Assembly (NCBI RefSeq): GCF_004886325.1
Contig: NZ_QXFN01000003.1
Span: 124,001-188,000, forward strand
Source of the DNA: Cellulomonas telluris
GTDB lineage: Bacteria; Actinomycetota; Actinomycetes; Actinomycetales; Cellulomonadaceae
Reading direction: 5' to 3'
DNA length: 64,000 bases
Part shown: in pieces, positions 60,107 through 64,000 of the stretch
Position numbering within the stretch: position 1 is the stretch's first letter
Layout of the letters: each line of letters begins with the position of its first letter
Translations under genes and position numbers: made by a program
The notes under the pieces: model-generated
Database searches by the model: none
The model's input: only the letters and a program-made list of their open reading frames with translations
What the model was told of the DNA's origin: nothing

Positions 60107-61663
60107 ATGGCTGACTTCCCCTGGCTCACCGCGCTGGTGGTCCTCCCGGCGCTCGGCGCCGTCGCGCTGTGGGCGCTGCCCGCCGGCGCGCGCCGGCACT
60201 CCCGCACGGTCGCGCTCGGCGTCGCGCTCGCCGAGCTCGTGCTGCTCGGTGCCGCCGTCGGTGCGTTCGACACCGCCGACGCCGGCACGCACCAGCTGAC
60301 GGAGACCGTGCCGTGGATCCCCGCGTTCGGCGTCTCGTGGGCGCTCGGCGTCGACGGCGTCGGGCTCGCCCTCGTCGCGATGTCCGTCGTGCTCGTGCCG
60401 CTCGTCGTGCTCGCCGCCTGGCGCGAGCAGGGTGCGGGCGACGCCCCGACCGACCGGCTGCGGCACTACCTGGCGCTCGTCCTGCTGCTCGAGGCGTTCG
60501 TCGTCCTCGTGTTCGCCGCGCGCGACGTGTTCCTGTTCTACGTCGTCTTCGAGGCGATGCTCATCCCGGTCTACTTCATGATCGGGGGCTTCGGCGGCGC
60601 CCGGCGCCGCTACGCGGCCGTGAAGTTCCTGCTGTACTCCCTCGCCGGCGGGCTGATCATGCTCATCGGCGTCATCGGCCTGTACCTGCAGGGACCGCGC
60701 GGGCCCGAGGGCTTCCTCGTCGAGAACCTCGTCGGCCTCGAGATGGACCCGACGCTCGAGCGGTGGCTGTTCGTGTCGTTCTTCGTCGCGTTCGCCATCA
60801 AGGCGCCGATGTTCCCGGTGCACACCTGGCTGCCCGATGCGGCGGAGCAGGCGCCGGCCGGCACGTCGGCGCTGCTCGTCGGCGTGCTCGACAAGGTGGG
60901 CACGTTCGGCATGCTCACGCTCTGCCTGCCGCTGTTCCCGCAGGCGTCGCGGTGGGCCGCGCCCGTCGTCATCGCGCTGGCCGTCGTCTCCGTGCTGTAC
61001 GGCGCGCTCCTGGCGATCGGGCAGCGGGACCTCATGCGGCTCGTCGCGTACACGTCGGTGTCGCACTTCGGCTTCATCGTGCTCGGCATCTTCGCGTTCA
61101 CGTCGACGTCGGTCGCCGGGTCGTCCTTCTACATGGTCAACCACGGCCTCTCGACCGGGGCGCTGTTCCTGCTCGTCGGCTTCCTCGCCGCCCGGCGCGG
61201 CTCGCAGCAGGTCGCCGACTTCGGCGGGCTGCAGAAGGTCGTGCCGGTGCTGGCCGGGATGTTCCTCGTCGTCGGCCTGTCCGCGCTGTCGCTGCCCGGC
61301 CTGTCGACGTTCGTCAGCGAGATCCTCGTGCTGGTCGGCAGCTTCGCCCGGCACCCGGTCGCGGCTGTCGTCGCCACCGTCGGCGTCGTGCTCGCCGCGG
61401 TCTACGTGCTGTGGACGTACCAGCGACTGTTCACCGGGCCCGTGCGGCCCGAGCTCGCCGCCATGCCCGAGGCGTCCGCGCGCGAGCGCTGGGCCGTCGG
61501 GCCGCTGATCGCCGCGATGCTCGTGCTCGGGTTCGTGCCCGGGCCGGCGCTCGACCTGGTGCGCCCGCCCGCCGAGCAGACGCTCACGCAGGTCGGGGTC
61601 GAGGACCCCGCGCCGAGCCAGCCCGTCGTCATGCCCGCGTCCGAGGAAGGGGGCGACCGGTGA
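60107..61663 (+). CDS. nuoM: NADH-quinone oxidoreductase subunit M
   Basis: This 518-aa antiporter-like subunit has the sequence FYVVFEAMLIPVYFMIG (helix 5 Glu), with FVAFAIKAPMFPVHTWLPDAAEQAPAGTS, YTSVSHFGFIVLG and the catalytic Lys/His positions of the family. Fourteen helices are likely. ATG follows GGAGGAGACGAGAGAC. nuoN overlaps its stop as GTGA. Confidence 0.95.
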   Translation: MADFPWLTALVVLPALGAVALWALPAGARRHSRTVALGVALAELVLLGAAVGAFDTADAGTHQLTETVPWIPAFGVSWALGVDGVGLALVAMSVVLVPLVVLAAWREQGAGDAPTDRLRHYLALVLLLEAFVVLVFAARDVFLFYVVFEAMLIPVYFMIGGFGGARRRYAAVKFLLYSLAGGLIMLIGVIGLYLQGPRGPEGFLVENLVGLEMDPTLERWLFVSFFVAFAIKAPMFPVHTWLPDAAEQAPAGTSALLVGVLDKVGTFGMLTLCLPLFPQASRWAAPVVIALAVVSVLYGALLAIGQRDLMRLVAYTSVSHFGFIVLGIFAFTSTSVAGSSFYMVNHGLSTGALFLLVGFLAARRGSQQVADFGGLQKVVPVLAGMFLVVGLSALSLPGLSTFVSEILVLVGSFARHPVAAVVATVGVVLAAVYVLWTYQRLFTGPVRPELAAMPEASARERWAVGPLIAAMLVLGFVPGPALDLVRPPAEQTLTQVGVEDPAPSQPVVMPASEEGGDR

Positions 61664-63495
61664 GCACCTTCGTCGCACCGGACATCGCCTGGGGCCCGCT
61701 GGTCCCGGTGCTCGTCGTGCTGCTGGCCGCGGTGGCCGGCGTGCTGGTCGAGGCGTTCGTGCCCGAGCGCCTGCGCCGCACCGTGCAGCTCACGCTGAGC
61801 CTGGCCGCGCTCGCCGGCGCGCTCGTGGCCGTGGCCGTGCTGTGGGGCGACGTGCGCCGCACGGGCGGCACCGACGTGCTGGCCGGCTCGCTCGTCGTCG
61901 ACGGCCCGGCGCTGGTGCTGCAGGGCACGGTCGCGCTGCTCGCCCTGCTCTCCGTGCTGCTCGTCGCCGACCGGGTGACGGGGGACGAGGACGCGTTCGC
62001 GCCCACGGCCGCCGCGGTGCCCGGGTCCGACTACGAGGAGCTCGCACGGCGCCGCGGCCTGCGCCAGACCGAGGTCTTCCCGCTCGTGCTGTTCGCGACC
62101 GGCGGGATGATGATCTTCCCCGCCACGGCGGACCTGCTGACGCTGTTCATCGCGCTCGAGGTGCTGTCGCTGCCGCTGTACCTGCTGTCGGGGCTCGCCC
62201 GCCGCCGTCGCCTGCTCTCGCAGGAGGCGTCGATGAAGTACTTCCTGCTCGGCGCGTTCACCTCGGCGATCATGCTGTTCGGGATCGCCCTGCTGTACGG
62301 CTACAGCGGCTCGATCCGGTTCTCCGAGATCGCGGCGGCGACCGCGACGCCCGGGGGCACGGACGACCTCCTGCTCGTCGGGGCGGTGCTGCTGCTCGTC
62401 GGCCTGCTGTTCAAGGTCGGCGCCGTCCCGTTCCACCAGTGGACGCCCGACGTGTACCAGGGCGCCCCCACGCCGGTCACCGGGTTCATGGCGGCCTGCA
62501 CCAAGGTGGCCGCGTTCGGCGCCCTCCTGCGCGTCGTCTACGGGATGCTCCCCGGCATGCGGTGGGACCTCGAGGTCGTGCTGTGGACCGTCGCGATCCT
62601 CACGATGGTCGTCGGCACGGTCGCCGCGCTCGTGCAGACCGACGTCAAGCGCCTCCTCGCCTACTCCTCGATCGCGCACGCCGGGTTCGTCCTCACGGGC
62701 GTCGTGGCGCTGGACGACTCCGGCATCACCGCCGTGCTGTTCTACCTGCTGGCCTACGGGGCCACGACGCTCGGCGCGTTCGGGCTCGTCGCCCTCGTGC
62801 GCGAGCGCGGGACGCGCGACGGCACCGACGAGCCCGCGGTGCTCGGGGAGGCGACGCGGCTGTCGCAGTGGGCCGGGCTGGGTCGGACGCACCCCGCGCT
62901 GGCGGTGACGTTCACGCTCTTCCTGCTGTCGTTCGCGGGCATCCCGCTCACGGCCGGCTTCACCGGCAAGTTCGCGGTGTTCTCCGCCGCGGTCGCGGGC
63001 GGCGCCTGGCCGCTCGCGCTCGTCGGCGTGCTCGCGTCCGTCGCGGCCGGGTTCTTCTACGTCCGCATCATCGTGCTGCTGTTCTTCACCGAGCCCGCGG
63101 GGTCCCCGGCCGGGGCGGACGGCACGGCTGTCGGCGAGCCGGCGGGCGGTGAGCGCGTGGACGGCGCGGACGGCGCGGACGGCGGCGACGCGCCCGTCGC
63201 GTCGGGCGTCGGGGGCGCGACGGCCGCCGGCGCGGCTCCGCTCGCCGCCGCGACGGCGGACGCGACCGCGGGCCCGGGGACCGCGACGGCGGACGCGACC
63301 GCGGGCCCGGGGACCGCGACGGCAACGGCGACGGCGACCGGGACCACCGTCGAGCGCGGCACCACGACGGTCGTGCCGGGCGAGGGGCTGACCGTCGTCG
63401 CGGTGGCCGTGTGCGCGCTGCTCACCGTCGTGCTCGGTGTCGCCCCCCAGCCCGTCCTGGACGCGATCGGCTCCGTGGCGGTCCTCCTGCCGTGA
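61660..63495 (+). CDS. nuoN: NADH-quinone oxidoreductase subunit N with Ala/Gly-rich insert
   Basis: This 611-aa antiporter-like subunit has core motifs TLFIALEVLSLPLYLLSG, KVGAVPFHQWTPDVYQGAPTPVTG and TDVKRLLAYSSIAHAGFVL. Between the penultimate helix (VRIIVLLFFTEP) and the last helix (about 580 onwards) is an unusual insert of some 90 residues, mostly Ala, Gly, Thr and Asp. It includes two copies of an 11-residue ATADATAGPGT unit. The insert should be a flexible loop. Last gene of the operon. Confidence 0.94.
   Translation: MSTFVAPDIAWGPLVPVLVVLLAAVAGVLVEAFVPERLRRTVQLTLSLAALAGALVAVAVLWGDVRRTGGTDVLAGSLVVDGPALVLQGTVALLALLSVLLVADRVTGDEDAFAPTAAAVPGSDYEELARRRGLRQTEVFPLVLFATGGMMIFPATADLLTLFIALEVLSLPLYLLSGLARRRRLLSQEASMKYFLLGAFTSAIMLFGIALLYGYSGSIRFSEIAAATATPGGTDDLLLVGAVLLLVGLLFKVGAVPFHQWTPDVYQGAPTPVTGFMAACTKVAAFGALLRVVYGMLPGMRWDLEVVLWTVAILTMVVGTVAALVQTDVKRLLAYSSIAHAGFVLTGVVALDDSGITAVLFYLLAYGATTLGAFGLVALVRERGTRDGTDEPAVLGEATRLSQWAGLGRTHPALAVTFTLFLLSFAGIPLTAGFTGKFAVFSAAVAGGAWPLALVGVLASVAAGFFYVRIIVLLFFTEPAGSPAGADGTAVGEPAGGERVDGADGADGGDAPVASGVGGATAAGAAPLAAATADATAGPGTATADATAGPGTATATATATGTTVERGTTTVVPGEGLTVVAVAVCALLTVVLGVAPQPVLDAIGSVAVLLP
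63250..63315 (+). repeat. Two tandem 33-bp repeats inside nuoN
   Basis: An identical 33-bp unit occurs twice in a row (63250-63282 and 63283-63315), encoding ATADATAGPGT twice, followed by shorter ACGGCG-type runs. Exact identity suggests recent duplication. Confidence 0.8.
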
Positions 63496-63578
63496 CCACG
63501 CCGCCGCCACGCCGCGGACGAACCGGTCGGAACCGGGCGTCCTGCCCGTCCCGTTCCGTACCGCGACGCGCGGACGGA

Positions 63579-63584
63579 TAGGTT
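63579..63584 (+). promoter_or_regulatory. -10 box of leaderless polyprenyl synthase gene
   Basis: TAGGTT is followed by 6 nt and the GTG at 63591, so this gene is transcribed separately from nuo. Confidence 0.6.
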
Positions 63585-63590
63585 CGTCCT

Positions 63591-64000
63591 GTGACGACCG
63601 CCCTCGCCCTCCCGCTGCACGACGCCGAGCTGGCGGAGCGCCTGACCGGGCGCATGTCCCTGGTCGAGGAGCTGCTGCGCGACTCCGTCACGTCGACCGA
63701 CCCGATCGCCGACCTCGCGTCCCGCCACCTGGTCAACGCCGGCGGCAAGCGGCTGCGTCCGCTGCTCACGCTGCTGACCGCCGAGCTCGGGCACGCGGAC
63801 CGGCGGGAGGTCGTGGACGCGGCGGCGGTGGTCGAGCTGACCCACCTCGCGACGCTGTACCACGACGACGTCATGGACTCGGCCCCGGTCCGCCGCGGTG
63901 CGCCGTCGGCGCACGAGGTGTGGGGCAACTCGGTCGCGATCCTCACCGGCGACCTGCTGTTCGCGCGGGCGTCGTCGCTGGTGTCCGGGCTGGGCCCCGA
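63591..64000 (+). CDS. Polyprenyl diphosphate synthase (N-terminal part, cut by window edge)
   Basis: The first 136 codons of a trans-isoprenyl diphosphate synthase are present. It elongates allylic diphosphates with isopentenyl diphosphate, probably making the menaquinone side chain. GGKRLRPLLTLL (substrate Lys and Arg) and the first Asp-rich motif HDDVMDSAPVRRG (Asp92, 93, 96) are followed by GNSVAILTGDLLFARAS. The second Asp-rich motif lies beyond the edge. It resembles the mycobacterial GrcC-type synthase that also neighbours menJ and menG. Confidence 0.92.
   Translation, partial: MTTALALPLHDAELAERLTGRMSLVEELLRDSVTSTDPIADLASRHLVNAGGKRLRPLLTLLTAELGHADRREVVDAAAVVELTHLATLYHDDVMDSAPVRRGAPSAHEVWGNSVAILTGDLLFARASSLVSGLGP

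Noticed and set aside
1-64000. tRNA, rRNA, insertion sequences, prophage or secondary metabolite clusters
   Set aside because: No tRNA cloverleaf, rRNA segment, transposase, phage structural gene or large synthase was seen on reading both strands; a dedicated tRNA scan was not possible here.

Overview
The window is 64 kb of very GC-rich chromosomal DNA from a high-GC Gram-positive actinobacterium, most likely a Cellulomonas-like member of the Cellulomonadaceae. The evidence is a multimodular GH26 mannanase with the module order known from Cellulomonas fimi Man26A, an araBDA operon under a LacI-type regulator, a bldC/bS22 pair, menaquinone biosynthesis, a 14-gene nuo operon, and many genes with a TANNNT box 6-8 nt before the start codon (leaderless transcripts). 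No rRNA, tRNA, CRISPR array, insertion sequence or prophage was seen.

Layout. 0-4 kb: end of a lipoprotein gene and a secreted beta-mannanase (both minus strand). 4-8.6 kb: an EEP-family hydrolase, an NPPF-motif methyltransferase, an orphan AbiEi/DUF559-like gene bracketed by two inverted copies of a 46-bp palindrome, and proC. 8.6-13.8 kb: a LacI regulator followed by araB, araD and araA, with a LacI-type operator before araB. 14-19 kb: a second secreted GH26-like protein, a Val/Pro repeat exported protein, a chaplin-like repeat protein ending in an LAXTG-type sorting signal, and a GNAT acetyltransferase. 19.4-23 kb: a KtrAB/Trk-type potassium system and an AcuC-like deacetylase. 23-27 kb: bldC, bS22, a HAD phosphatase, a glutaredoxin-like protein, Rex, and a divergent YceI/MarR pair. 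27-32.2 kb: a histidine phosphatase and the System II cytochrome c maturation set (TlpA/ResA, CcdA, ResB, CcsA). 32-46 kb: scattered menaquinone genes (menA, menE, menB, menC, menD, menF, menG, menJ) mixed with small membrane proteins, a DUF3048 lipoprotein and an HtrA protease. 46.4-63.5 kb: nuoA-N with most genes overlapping. 63.6 kb: start of a polyprenyl diphosphate synthase gene cut by the window edge.

How it fits together. From 27 kb to the end the window is largely a respiratory-chain locus. It makes the quinone (men genes, menJ, the polyprenyl synthase), the dehydrogenase that reduces it (nuo) and the machinery that matures c-type cytochromes. A redox sensor (Rex) lies just upstream, and a possible iron box stands before menJ. 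The left third is about plant polysaccharide use and the cell surface: mannan cleavage, arabinose catabolism and wall-anchored repeat proteins. The least familiar elements are the palindrome-bracketed AbiEi/DUF559 unit, the cysteine-free chaplin-like LAXTG protein with its Val/Pro repeat neighbour, a hairpin covering the likely menF ribosome binding site, and a complex I whose NuoG has lost the N7 ligands and whose NuoN carries an Ala/Gly-rich insert with a duplicated 33-bp unit.
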